Made by a program: the position numbers and the translations under genes. A stretch of 64,000 nucleotides of DNA from Trichobilharzia szidati (lineage: Eukaryota > Platyhelminthes > Trematoda > Strigeidida > Schistosomatidae): assembly GCA_944472155.2 (NCBI GenBank), contig OX235279.1, positions 47,403,564 to 47,467,563 of the forward strand, given 5' to 3'. Below the pieces are notes generated by a model. The model had not been told where the DNA came from. It made no database searches and saw only the letters and a list, made by a program, of their open reading frames with translations. Below are positions 46,641-57,300 of this stretch, in pieces. The number at the start of each line of letters is the position of its first letter. Positions within the stretch are counted from its first letter, which is position 1.

Positions 46641-47940
46641 TTTTCGCTCTCATCGAATGGCCTCATATAGGTGGGCTGCCTTCCCGAAGGCTTTCACCAG
46701 ACGGCGTCATTTTATCTCTCCTATCCTATCGAGGAGTGAGTCTCTTTTATATTGATGTAGTGCTCCCAGCTTTCTGTAAGGGCTGGAATGATTTTCCGGG
46801 ATAGAGTCGCAAGCCTTCCGAACAATCTTCACTCTCTTCACAGGTTTAGGACTGTCTGGAAAACTAGAGAACTATTAAACCTTTCGGAGTTATATCATTG
46901 AATGTCAATAGGCACCACTTGTAATTATAGCTGTTCACAAATACATAATACCACACTGGGTTGACCATTTCAGCCTTGGTTCTTATTCAGACTTACATTA
47001 AAGCTCATATCCAGTAATAAGCATGTATAATCATAAGTTCACAATCAGTGATATATTCAGACTACTTACAAATCGTTAGTAGTTCAAGATTTTAATGAAA
47101 ATTTCATCGACAATTCAAAATCTGAGAATAAATCAGAGTGGAATTAGTTCAGTCGCTTGTAAAGAATTATACACGTTGTTTCTTCTAAAGCACAAACACT
47201 TAGCTCTACTTTCCCAAATAGTAGTTGCGATATGATCATTTCCATTTCGCTATTTTATCAAAATTACATCAATACGTCTGGTTAAACGGAAATACACTAA
47301 AGTTGGAAAAGTTAAATTTTCATTGATTTTGGTTTTAGTAACTTCCGGATAACCGTGAAACACTGATCATAAGGAAAAATAAATGAGGAGTTTTCCTGCT
47401 GGTCCTTCGTAAATTAACACTGTAATCAGGTGGGCATTATAGCAGAAAACAAATTAACTGTGAACGTCAATAGGCCGTGAGACCTCAGCATTATAATAGG
47501 CGACTCCACTGCATATGAGTAATTCATCTATCTGTAGTATAAATGAGCATTGTGTAAATACGTTCAAACCATCAGCTTAAGCGAGACCAGAAAGAAGAAG
47601 TCGGGTGGTTTCTATCAAATCGGCTCCCTGAGCTGGGTCGAACCGGATGCACTGCTGATGAGCTTGACCCTGAACGAACGAAACGGTCAGCTGGTGCCTA
47701 AATCACTACTGTTTTAGTGTGAGTGGTATACAACTACACACCTCAGGCAATCAGTAGAATATACTTTTACAGAAAGAAAAAAGGTAACTGATTCAATTCG
47801 TCCACATGATAAATTAAATTTATCGTAAAGGATCTTCTCAAGGTTCTAACCACTAAATTTCAGGTTACTAGTTGATGCGATAAGTTCAGAAACTAAAATT
47901 CATTCAAAGCAAAGTGTACTTTCTACTCGGTGTTAAACAT
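46641..47940. other. Interval with no recognised gene
   Basis: AT-rich DNA. The only structured signal is a possible hammerhead-like motif at 47646-47698 (see findings). Otherwise nothing recognised. Confidence 0.45.
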
Positions 47941-47947
47941 ACGAGAC

Positions 47948-48215
47948 ATTATTATTATTGTTTCCTTTAATTCCTAGAGGAACATAAAGCTTCAGCCCCG
48001 CGTGCCCATTGCGTTAAGTTCTCTGATAGAGTCTTCACCTGGCTCCAAGTCTGCCCACACGTTTTCATCTCCTCTTCACATGACCTCCTCCAAGTCACCC
48101 TTGCACTGACGACCAACTCGCCGCTTCCCTTTCGGATTCCACTCGAGCAATGGCTTGTCTAGTGATGTCACTTGATGGTTTGTTTCCTCAGAGTATGGCC
48201 AATCCACCTCCATAT
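47948..48215 (-). mobile_element. LINE family B 3'-end fragment
   Basis: About 270 bp nearly matching 30705-30960, starting with the ATTATTATTATTG tail and the CTAGAGGAAC block and running into the thumb coding end. It is a heavily 5'-truncated insertion. Confidence 0.85.
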
Positions 48216-48564
48216 ACGGAACATACTGCTCAATAATATGACGAACAAGAACCAATGGTGTTAGTTTTTATCAATCCAATGGATATAAATTTTAGCAGTC
48301 TAACCTGTAAATTACAAAATGATCGAGCAAAGAATATTCTTTTCGATAAATTCCTCTACAATTATATATATGTTTATATACACAGAATATTCTAGATTAG
48401 TAGTTAATAACAATATGAGTGTTTTCTAAATAATATCGATTTGTAAAGTATGATCAATGCAATTACAGTTCATTAAAGATGCTTAAATTATAATAATAAT
48501 AATAAAGACATAGTAGCGCATAGAATATCAACTGAAATTAGGAAAATTCCACAAAAATCCAGGA

Positions 48565-49010
48565 TCATTGAAACCTAGATGGCCAAGGTGATGATAATGT
48601 CTGAACTAACTTCTTTTGGATGCACGAATTAGGCTTGTTAATATGGATCCCAACAGCCTCAGCAATATTTAGTAGTCGAACTCTTAAGCCAAAATTGAGA
48701 TTCGTCGGTATGCGGTAAATGACCCTGAAAGCATGATTAACGTCAATCTTGTGTTCTGTCTCCATAAGATGAGACAGAATAGCTCTCCGAATAGATTTTG
48801 TTTGTCCTCTGCTTAACCACGCAGAGTGATGTTCGGAAATTTGACAAGAAACACACCTAATTGTATGGCCTATGTAACTGGCTCCACAGGAGCAGTTAAA
48901 TTGGTAGATACACATGGAAGAGGCGAAATTAGGCAGTTTGTCTTTTATTCCCGAACTCAGAAGAGGAGTGGTTTTAAAGATACCTGTAAATGATGATGTT
49001 TGGTAAATAT
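48565..49010 (-). pseudogene. Penelope-like GIY-YIG endonuclease fragment
   Basis: A 117-codon minus-strand frame (48915-48565) starting in the Cys-rich linker (IYQFNCSCGASYIGHT), with the expected C, G and Y residues and a terminal CIQKKLVQTLSSP. The upstream RT linker is readable to about 49010 in broken frames. There is no RT catalytic region. Confidence 0.85.
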
Positions 49011-49139
49011 AGTGTTAATTTTTTCGTCAAATAAAAAAGGTTGAAGTGAGATGATGATTTCTCAGTAGCTCTACAAGAATTGAACTATTGAGATTTCTTT
49101 TAGAACTGAGGTCATCAAGCGATAAGCCAGTCTAAAATC

Positions 49140-49163
49140 ATATATATATATATATATATATAT
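49140..49163. repeat. (TA)n microsatellite
   Basis: A run of about twelve TA units. Confidence 0.9.
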
Positions 49164-49640
49164 GCATAGGTTTAAATGCAATGTTGTGTAAATGAAGGAC
49201 TAAAAAGGACCAAATTCTGTTGAAAAGAAGAGAGACCTTTCATCAACTTAACGTCGACAGATGGTCGCCTTATTTATCAACCTAGGTAAATAATACATTT
49301 TCGTATTCTCCTAGTGTTGCCTTTTTTGCTGCTGTATATCTCATGAAGAATAGATAGACACGCACACGCACAAACACATAACATGTTAAACGTGTTAGTT
49401 AGTAGCAGCTATCATAGTTATAGTCACAGTGGTAATATTTAGTGTTTTAACTAGTGTTTTGCTACCAGGTGGTCAGTTCAACAAACCGAATTCTGACATT
49501 TCTTTACTCTTTCCTTCTCCACCAACACAGATGAACAATGTTAGCTTTATGCTCACAGAAATTATTATTATCTTTTGATTTATTATCGCGTGTATTTACA
49601 CGCTGCCTCAGTTCTCTCAGGTAGGCGTTCGTGTTTTGTA

Positions 49641-49644
<4 letters not shown>

Positions 49645-49673
<29 letters not shown>
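49645..49673. repeat. (TA)n microsatellite
   Basis: A second run of about fourteen TA units. Confidence 0.9.
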
Positions 49674-49675
<2 letters not shown>

Positions 49676-50052
49676 TTACGTCTTTCTAAACCGGTTATCT
49701 CCACTCCCCTCTCCTTCTGCTCCCATTCTATAAAGGCATAGCTATTTCAGACGAAAAGGTAGTATAATATGGAGAGAAAAAATCAAGCTTATTTTTTTAT
49801 TGAATAAAATTTTCAAAACAGAAGGTTACAGATTCCAGGTAAATTCTGTGGCATTTTTTATCATAAATCAATGTAACCTCACAGAACCATCACATTAAAA
49901 AAGAAGAGTAATAGATAAATGTTTTATTCTATGCTGGAGTTCCACAACCATGGGCATTTATAGTGTTTCTAGAGTTTAAACGAAAAGAGTGATTGTTTGG
50001 AGGATTAAACCATGAACTAACATCAGTTAGAGAAGCATTGGAAAACCTGCAT

Positions 50053-50103
50053 GGAGTACTGGACAGCTGTTTCGCCCTAGTTTGGGACTCTTCAGCGGTA
50101 CGC
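50053..50103 (-). ncRNA. Hammerhead ribozyme motif, best preserved
   Basis: On the minus strand the order is stem I GUACCG; core CUGAAGA; stem II GUCCC...GGGC with an AAACUA loop; GAAA; a short stem III region CAGCUGUC containing the GUC cleavage triplet; then CAGUACUCC, closing stem I with five of six pairs. Every core nucleotide class (CUGANGA, GAAA, GUC) is present. The short self-complementary CAGCUG stem III matches the dimer-forming architecture of Schistosoma hammerheads. Activity is untested. Confidence 0.7.
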
Positions 50104-50272
50104 ACAGCATGGTAAAGCAGGTTGAAGGTGAGGCAGTCACTTATTGAAGAAGACATTGAGAAGTGGTCGCGCTATGTCAGGAATTTGCAGGAGTTAGAAC
50201 TCATGGGCTGGCTACTGAATCGTGTCCCGGTGGCTTAATGGTCTACGAGTTAGCTCGCCTTGTAACGGGAGG

Positions 50273-50320
50273 GTGAAGAGTCCCAGACTAGAACGCAACA
50301 GCTGTCCAGCACTCCCTCCA
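50273..50320 (+). ncRNA. Degraded hammerhead, plus arm of second pair
   Basis: It has a GAAGAGUCCC segment with stem II partly present, GCAA in place of GAAA, then CAGCUGUCCAGCAC. Stem I's 5' strand is deleted. Inactive. Confidence 0.5.
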
Positions 50321-51576
50321 GGTTTTCCAGTGTCAACTCATGATGAAATCCTCCAACCAATTAAACACATTCCGTACAAAACCAATACTTGAAAAAGGGT
50401 GATGCCTGTGACTGCAGCTTTTAGAACTCTGAGCATAGTTGTAAACATTGATATTTAAAGTACTGGGGATTACAATCTGGTATATTCAGTGTGATGGATG
50501 ACTTAAAGATAACTGCGAAACATACTATTGTATCCACGTTAATTTGAATGGAATTTGGAGAGGTCAGTTTTATCCTGTAACTGCTGGAAAGTACTCCAAT
50601 GGTTTACAAAATGACAGTCTTGTTGTACAGACTAAACCGTATCTAGTATCATCTATAATAATATTCAGAAACACTTCCAGCCGAGAATCTTCAGATAAGT
50701 TTTGGAAAATCTAACTGAACAACTCATCTTTGGTTTAAACAACATTAAGGTCAAGTGAATTGTAAGTTATCTTGAGAACGACCACTTTAGGAGGATTATA
50801 CACCTGTCTGAGTACAATACAAGGCTATGCAGAGGTTGCGTTGAAACAATTATGAGTTTCGTTTGACTGATTAAGATACTCAGATATCAAGCGTTAAAGA
50901 AAAGAAAAACTAAGCAGGTTACAGTGCTTCCGACGTATGATTAATATCCCACTCACTTCTCAGGGAGAAGTGAATTGGGATGTATATAACTCAGTCAGTA
51001 TAACTCACTTGTAGAAACGGGAGAAAGGTAAGCAGAAAATCGATAAAATCATAGACATATTGGTTAAAAATCACACTGAGACAAATAAAGAAGCAACTTT
51101 AAAATTAATGTATTTGTTGACAGTAGAAAATAAAACCTGGTCAAGATAATATCTGTTTGTCTGTGTATATATATTTTTTTCGGATTTTCCCTTATTTTTT
51201 GTTTTACCGTTCAGTGGGAATTCCGTGCATCAGAGACATGATTTATGTATGATATTCGTGTTGATATTGCATTTTAGTGAAAGGTACATACATTACCTGT
51301 GATAAACAGATAAGAAATTTTTGTTTGAATTAAAATTCACCTCAAGTGATAAAATGAAAGAAGGCATACTTCACGTTTGTAGGGGATATTCAGTGGTTAT
51401 TGGAAAGAAAGTTAAACTACTTCATAAACAAAACTGCTGAATCTTTATTGTGCCAAGAAAGAGCTTGCCCACTGTCTAGATGAGTTTCTAGTAGAGATTT
51501 ATAAACAATATTATGAGAAAAATAAAAACCTGTCAGAAGTTTGTCTGTATTGTATGTGACTAGAATTTTCCTCTAA

Positions 51577-51788
51577 TTTTTTTTTACTCCTTCACCTTCC
51601 CAGTGGAATATAGGGCTTCAAGCTAGAGGCTTGAAGTTTCGGTAGCAGTGGTGCTTATTTTTACGGGATGGGTTTGCTAGCGCCACGGCCAACCTTCCCT
51701 CTTTACCAGCCTTATTACTGGCCTAGCGAGGTTTGGGAGTGCGTCGGCCGAGTATCAACCCCGGACCACCTGGGTGGCACCGACGCAC
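51577..51788 (-). mobile_element. tRNA-headed SINE (minus) with 10-bp target duplication
   Basis: It is the reverse complement of the SINE at 56120, with a deletion in the A-box region. It starts at the high coordinate with GUGCGUCGGUG and contains GUCCGGGGUUG (B-box variant). It ends in AGCUUGAAGCCCUAUAUUCC, the LINE B 3' end. The 10-bp direct repeat TTTCCTCTAA at 51567-51576 and 51789-51798 bounds it. Confidence 0.85.
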
Positions 51789-52301
51789 TTTCCTCTAAAT
51801 GAGCACCGACTACTTCGCAGCAATCATTTTATATTTTTTTGCCCACGGAGAAACACATGGACAGCTTCACCAGAAGTGAATATAACTCTTAAAATATGAT
51901 AATTTTCGACAGAGGAAATATGAAGAATAACAGTAGATGCTTTTTTTTGTTGAGTTTGACATTCAAATCAGTCGGCATATGAGTGTTAACCACTGAATAA
52001 GGAACAAAGACAGGGACAGAAATTACGTCAACGAAATTACCGATTGGGACAAATATACCAGCTGGGGTAACATGACTATGGAATCTTTTTACCACACCAA
52101 ATCATACTAACATACATTACTCCTTACTTACTAAAGTTTTTTATTATACTGTCAACGGAAAAAATGAAGTATTAATATTATTATTGCTCCCTTGGGTTCC
52201 TAGTAGAAAATAGGGCTTCAGCTTCACGTCTCCACTTGCTTCTGTCTTCTAATGTACTTTTCACTTGCATCCATGTCGATCCATACTGTTTCAACTCTTC
52301 T

Positions 52302-53000
52302 TCACACGATCTCCTCCATGTCACCCTTCGAAGTCCCACTCGCCGCTTCCCTTTCAGGTTCCACTCGAGCTATGGCCTGACGCGCGATGTCACCCAGTGG
52401 CCTCCTCAGCGAGTGTCCTACCCATCTCCACTTTCTCCTGCATATTTGCTGGGCGACTGGTTCTTGTTTTGTTTGTTCACATAGTTCTTTGTTGGTGATT
52501 CTTTCCGGCCATCTGATCTTCAGTATAGAACGAAGACAGCTATTGATGAAGGTCTGCAACCTGTTGAAAATATTCTTTGTGACCCGCCAAGTTTCTGATC
52601 CGTGTAGAAGAACTGACTGACTTGACGTTTGTATTGAAAATCCGAATTTTGTTGTTGATGCTGAATGAAAAAGAAAGATTTCCAGATTGGTTTCATGATG
52701 TGTGATGAATGTGTTTCTCGCCTTCCCGATTCTCGATTTGACATCCTTGTCCGTTCCTCCTGTAGTTGAGACAATGCTCCCTAGATAAGTGAATGAAGTA
52801 ACCTCTTTCAAATCCCTCCCGTTGATGGTGATTGGCGCTGGATGTTGCTGCTGTTGTTGTTGTTGTTGGTTGGTTATTTTCATAACCTCCGTCTTGTCTA
52901 TGTTCACCTGGAGTCCTGTCTTTGCCGCTTCTTCGACCAGTTTGTCGGTTTCCGCTTGTAAGTCTTCGATTTTGTGTAACATCAAACATAAATCAACCAC
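52302..53000 (-). pseudogene. LINE B RT C-terminal half, long open frame
   Basis: An open frame of 232 codons covering the end of the palm and the thumb. It begins just after the catalytic DD (VDLCLMLHKIEDL) and includes a polyglutamine stretch, INGRDLKEVTSFTYLGSIVS, and the terminal RRKWRWVGHSLRRPLGDIA. The catalytic motif lies upstream in another frame. It ends in the nonfunctional extension DMEEIV. Confidence 0.8.
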
Positions 53001-53211
53001 GCGCGAAATCCAGGTCTTCTAGGTTCTTCACGTCGGTCCAGGATATCCCTGTCTTCTCGTTTCCCACTGTCTGACGCATAATCCAGTCCACCACAATTAG
53101 GAATATCATTGGTGATAATAAGCACCCTTGTCTGACTCCTGTGTTTACTCCAAACGCCTCGCTGATTTTTCCGTTGTGGATCACTTGACATGTGCCGTTG
53201 TCGTACAGCTG

Positions 53212-53502
53212 TTAAATAAGGTTGATGAATATTTGCAGCACGCCGTAGTACTCGAGTAGTTTCCAAATTACTTCGCGGTCAACGCTGTCGAAGGCCTTCT
53301 CAAAGTCTATGAAGTTGAGGTAGAGATTTGATTGCCATTCCATGCTTTGTTCGATGATAATGCGTAGAGTTGCAATTTGGTCAGAACATGAATTGCCTTT
53401 CCTGAATCCAGCTTGTTCTGGTCGGAATTCTGCATCCAGTGCGTCCTTTATTCTCTCCAGGATGATGCGACTCAGGATTTTACTTGGCGTCGACAGGAGC
53501 AT
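53212..53502 (-). pseudogene. LINE B RT N-terminal palm, open frame
   Basis: A 96-codon frame with ILERIKDALDAEFRPEQAGF, a CSDQIATLRIIIEQSMEW segment and LYLNFIDFEKAFDSVDREV, that is, RT motifs up to and including the first catalytic aspartate. A stop at about 53211 separates it from the downstream frame. Confidence 0.85.
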
Positions 53503-53684
53503 GATTCCTCACCAGTTCCTGCAGAGTCCTAAGTCGCCTTTCTTTGGTAGTTAATATTAATTGCAGTAGTAGTACTAGGAATACTCGTAGGGTTATTGTG
53601 GGTAGTGATAGCAGTAACAGCACTTTATTAGTATTATTAGTTTCGATATTAGTAGTATGAACAGTGGTATTAATGCTGATAGTG

Positions 53685-53745
53685 TAACGGTGAAGGTATC
53701 TCCATGTAGTGAAATTATGCACACCTTATCATCACCTTATCCAGT
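53685..53745. repeat. Short interspersed repeat shared with 39350-39470
   Basis: The stretch GTAACGGT...GGTATCTCCATGTAGTGAAATTATG resembles 39355-39430 (GTAACGGT...GGTATCTCTATATAGCGAAATTATG), and the start resembles 14398-14412. Family unknown. Confidence 0.5.
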
Positions 53746-54845
53746 TGACAGATAAATATTTCCAAATATCTAAAAACAGTTGAACAACCTTGCTCCCCAT
53801 GAACTAGGCGATAAGCCTCTGATCATGAATTTTTCCGATTTTTACCAGTAATTACTATTTGACCTTGTAAGTGAGAACCCATAGTTTACTGTCGCTTTGA
53901 ATTTCACTATCCCGAAGTTAGGCAACTATTGTCATTTTTCAGCTTTCAGTTGAGAAGTCAATTTCTGCATATAATTTAGTACTATGAGAATTTGAGCACA
54001 ACCTGACACAACTTGATAGACACTTCATTGAGTAAAACAAAATTGATAGGCTTCTGTCAAACAGAAGGTACAAAATATGCAGAAGTCATAAACCGAATGA
54101 TCACATGACCTGTTTCAATTCAGTTCTTTCACATTAAACTTTGCGGATAAACTTCGTTCTAGACTGCCTCGATTACATCAAACATTTAAAGCCCTGTGAT
54201 TGTTTGTGCTAATATATATCAAGCAATTAACTTACAGGCAGCTGCATGTGATTAAGCCATTTATTTTTTTTAGCTGACTATTAATACTTACAAATAGATT
54301 GGTTTGACCTATTATAACCTTAAAGAAAAGCTTTAAGTATTGATGTTATCCATTCATATTTTGGATGGATTCATCCAAGAAAATTTTTTTTCACTCATGA
54401 TTCAACTAAACTTAATTTAACCACCAGGGTACTATCACAAACTACCGAATTCTATGTATATTTCAAAGCCTGATGTTTACCTGTGCCGAATCAATGAGTT
54501 TTTATTTCATTTATTTAGATATAAATAGTTGTCATTTAGTGAGACCAAGCGTGGAGTTGAGAAGCTACTAACTGCTAAAAGATTCAGTGAGTAATACTGT
54601 CAGTATTCGTTACGTGCTTTTGGAGACAACTTTCATAAAAAGTCTATCTCAAATGGAAGCCATAATTGGCTGGCATACTTCGGTTTCGATGTTTTACGAG
54701 TGACTAACAATGCCTATGTATTTGCACTACATAGGAACTAGACGAATAAATACTGTTGATTCCTGCAAGCGACTTTTGAGCTATTCACAAGTAAAATCTG
54801 TTAAATGAAAATCAGTGTATATGATCAGAGTATATAACCACTTCA

Positions 54846-55184
54846 GTGTGCATATATCAGTTAACCTGCTCGTGCGGAGTTAGTTACATAGGTCGTTCTA
54901 TGCAGGTGTTATCAAAACGTGTTAAAGAACGTCATCCAGCATGGCTGCAAAGAGGAGGCACTGGTTCAATCAGAAGCGTCATAACTGAACACTTCATCAA
55001 TATCTGTCACAGCATCTCAACTGACTCATCATTCAGAGTCATTCACAAAGTAGACAAAAATCTACCAAAGGCAGCGTGTTTCCGACTTCTTTGTACTACA
55101 GAAGCTCTCACCATATGCATAGAAAAGAAGGAGCTGTGTGTTCAAAAGAAACTAATCCAGCCTTTACAACTATTGTGTACTTAG
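54846..55184 (+). pseudogene. Penelope-like GIY-YIG endonuclease fragment
   Basis: A 112-codon frame: IYQLTCSCGVSYIGRSMQ (Cys-rich linker and GIY-YIG start), ERHPAWLQRG, then an H-containing TEHFINICHSI, and the terminal CVQKKLIQPLQ. The RT part is absent. It is comparable to 48565-48915, from a distinct copy. The 3' end runs on into about 580 nt of low-complexity DNA. Confidence 0.88.
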
Positions 55185-55769
55185 TTCGACTTGTTCCCTT
55201 AGCCTTCAGTTTTGTTTTGTTTTGTTCTTTGTGTGTGTATTTTTCTCACTTTGTTTTCATTCAATTCATCCCATTTTTTTAACTTATAAAATCAATTATT
55301 TTAAGTTTGTTTCCATGCTCCTCCTGAACACACTTGTTATCCGTTTAGAATAACTATTTTACAGTTATATTCTAATCCTGGGTAATTTTTTGTTTCTATC
55401 CCCCTTATAATCTATATTCACACCTAACTTACATTTCGAGTTGAAAATTCTGATTTCAGTTTGCTTCCATGCTCATTTTGTTCACACCTGTAATTCTTTC
55501 TATCCCTGCTTAGATTTTTGTTTCTAAGCCTCTTGTAATTCATATCGAGTTGAAAATAATTGTCACCTTTTATTATTATTATTTCTCCAGCTATCAGATA
55601 TTAATTTTGCATAGGATTTAACTGTTTTCTAATCCTATGTAATCTTGTCTCGAAGCCCCGTTATAATCAATATTCGTACCTTCAAACTTACATTTCAAGT
55701 TGGAAATTATTATCTCCTTCGTTACTATGTTAAATTAAATAAATAATAATTGTATCCATGTAAACTAAT
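55185..55769. other. Interval without genes
   Basis: AT-rich DNA with two variants of a repeated segment: CGAGTTGAAAAT occurs at about 55437 and 55544, and the sequence before it is similar at both places. It may be a short local duplication or the 3' part of the Penelope copy. Confidence 0.4.
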
Positions 55770-55903
55770 ATGATAGAGAAGATTTGTAGCTCAGGTGGAT
55801 GATTTTGATGTGGTTGCGTTCTCTGAGCTGGATAGTTAATTTGCGAAGCTTTCATCGCCCTACTAGGCGACATCTTCAGCTCAGAGAACACAACCACATC
55901 AAA
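55770..55903 (-). mobile_element. 134-bp hairpin element with hammerhead-like fold and 12-bp target duplication
   Basis: Bounded by the direct repeat ATGTAAACTAAT (55758-55769 and 55904-55915). It contains an inverted repeat with 29-nt arms (55802-55830 and 55877-55905) and one mismatch. On the minus strand the arm leads into CUGAAGA, a hairpin of UCGCC and GGCGA around UAGUAG, and then GAAA, which resembles a hammerhead with a long stem I. There is an extra U after the CUGAAGA core and the cleavage site is not clean. It may be a pLTR-like piece of a Penelope element. Confidence 0.6.
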
Positions 55904-56106
55904 ATGTAAACTAATGTATATAAATGCGATTGCACAGCTTTTGAGAATGAAATCACTGAAAAGATATCTTTGCTGAACTTCTTGTTCTTTTCTCTCTAAT
56001 GTATATTCCAAAGACTGAATAGAATGATGTTCGAGTTATTTTTATTTCTTACTTATGATTATAAGAGAAGTATGAAAGTAACTCCTCGCCAACAATTTAC
56101 TTGTTT

Positions 56107-56360
56107 AAGTCATCTAATCCTGCGTCGGTGGCATAGCGGTCAGGGCGCTCGCCAACCATGCACATGGTCCGGGGTTCGATAGCCGGCCGACGCAATCCAT
56201 TACCTCGCTAAGCCAGAAATAATGCTGGTGAAGCGGAAAGGTTGGGCATGAGGCTAGCAACCGCATCCTGTAAAATAAACACTGCTACAGAAACTTCAAG
56301 CCATTAGCTTGAAGCCCTATGTTCCACTGGGAAACGTGAAGGAAAAAAAGTCATCTAATC
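56107..56360 (+). mobile_element. tRNA-headed SINE with perfect 13-bp target duplication
   Basis: The SINE body is about 56120-56347 (228 bp). It starts CUGCGUCGGUGGCAUAGCG with an A box (TAGCGGTCAGGGCG), then a B box (GGTTCGATAGCC) about 32 nt on, and ends GCTTGAAGCCCTATGTTCC and an A-run. It is flanked on both sides by AAGTCATCTAATC (56107-56119 and 56348-56360). The 3' end matches LINE B, indicating mobilisation by it. The reverse-orientation sister copy is at 51577. Confidence 0.92.
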
Positions 56361-56649
56361 AGATAAAAGTTATCAAGAAGAAGAGAGAAGATTATTACAC
56401 TTGATGTCCATGTAGAACTAGGCTGACGAAACAAAAGATTTCGACCAGTTAGTTGACATTTTGTCTGATGTTATAAAAATAACCAGAGCAGGTAGAAATT
56501 CTTGTGCAAGCTGCGTTTGAAACTTGAGACTTGATCTCCTGAAGAAGCCTGAGGACCAAGCTTCATTGCTACGTATTTCGAGATGAAATTCACAAGAAGA
56601 CGATATTGATTCACAATAATGTAACCAAATAACTCCCATCTTTTGAATG

Positions 56650-57300
56650 AGTGTAAGAGGTATCCTCTCTTGCTCATAGAGGGGACTGATGGAGATGTCA
56701 AAGACAGAATCAACAGGGCAAGATACACCTTCATCAATCTGAAATCAGATCTGCAGATCTTCTACACTCATTATAAACAACAAGATTCCGATTTTCAACA
56801 CAGATGTCAAGTCCAATACTTCTTCTATATGGGTCAGAAACTTGGCGCCAGCGTCACGGAAAACATCTCCAACAGGCTAGTGCAGACTTTTATCAACAGC
56901 TCCCCACTTCCCTGCCTGGCTCCATATTGAAGGTCAAATAGTCAGTCGGCCGGCTGGGTAGAAAGAATTCGCAACAAGAACCGCTGGAAATTAACCAACC
57001 AGGAAACTATTGCTTAGGAAATGTGTAGGAGAAAATGGAGATGGACAGGGCACACAACACTAAGGAGATCATCGGATAACATAGCGCGCTGAGCCATCCT
57101 TCGAGTGTAACCCGAATGGGAAGCGACGAGTGGGCCGTTGATTCGAAGGTGTCACTGAGAAGATCGTGCTAGGAGGACATAAGAGATTATGGGCGATCAT
57201 GGGCCCAGCTAAAGAGGACAGCAGAAAATAGGACAAATTGGCGATGTGTTGTTCAAGCCTTGTATTCCACTAGGAACCCAAGGGAAGAATAATAACAATC
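56650..57300 (+). mobile_element. LINE family B 3' part (thumb), decayed
   Basis: In plus-strand frames: a GTDGDVKDRINRARYTFINL segment near 56680 that opens the thumb, FINSSPLP, an RRKW-like segment and the terminal TTGTATTCCACTAGGAACCC, ending with AATAATAAC. It is 5'-truncated in the thumb. Stops throughout. Confidence 0.8.

Larger units (their letters stand above)
49985..50370. mobile_element. Second inverted pair of hammerhead SINE arms
   Basis: A minus arm (about 49995-50110) and a plus arm (about 50215-50370) with a spacer homologous to that of the first pair (GGTCGCGCTATGT at 50168, as at 42267). The plus arm has the tRNA-like head GTGGCTTAATGGT. The minus arm lacks its tRNA head. 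The tail of the plus arm (TGTCAACTCATGATGAAATC) matches the first pair. Confidence 0.7.
52170..53555 (-). mobile_element. LINE family B copy, best preserved, 5'-truncated
   Basis: It has a tail of AT repeats (52171-52186) next to the conserved CCTAGTAGAAAATAGGGC end. In minus-strand frames: RT from 53502 (a FRKGNSCSDQIATLR segment), NFIDFEKAFDSVDREVIW, TGVRQGCLLSPMIF (frame change) and the thumb to the end. It lies between SINE and Penelope copies. It is inactive because of a stop and frame shifts but is the highest-quality B copy here. Confidence 0.9.

Noticed and set aside
56121..56190. tRNA gene
   Set aside because: The A and B boxes belong to a SINE bounded by a target duplication; no intact acceptor stem was found.
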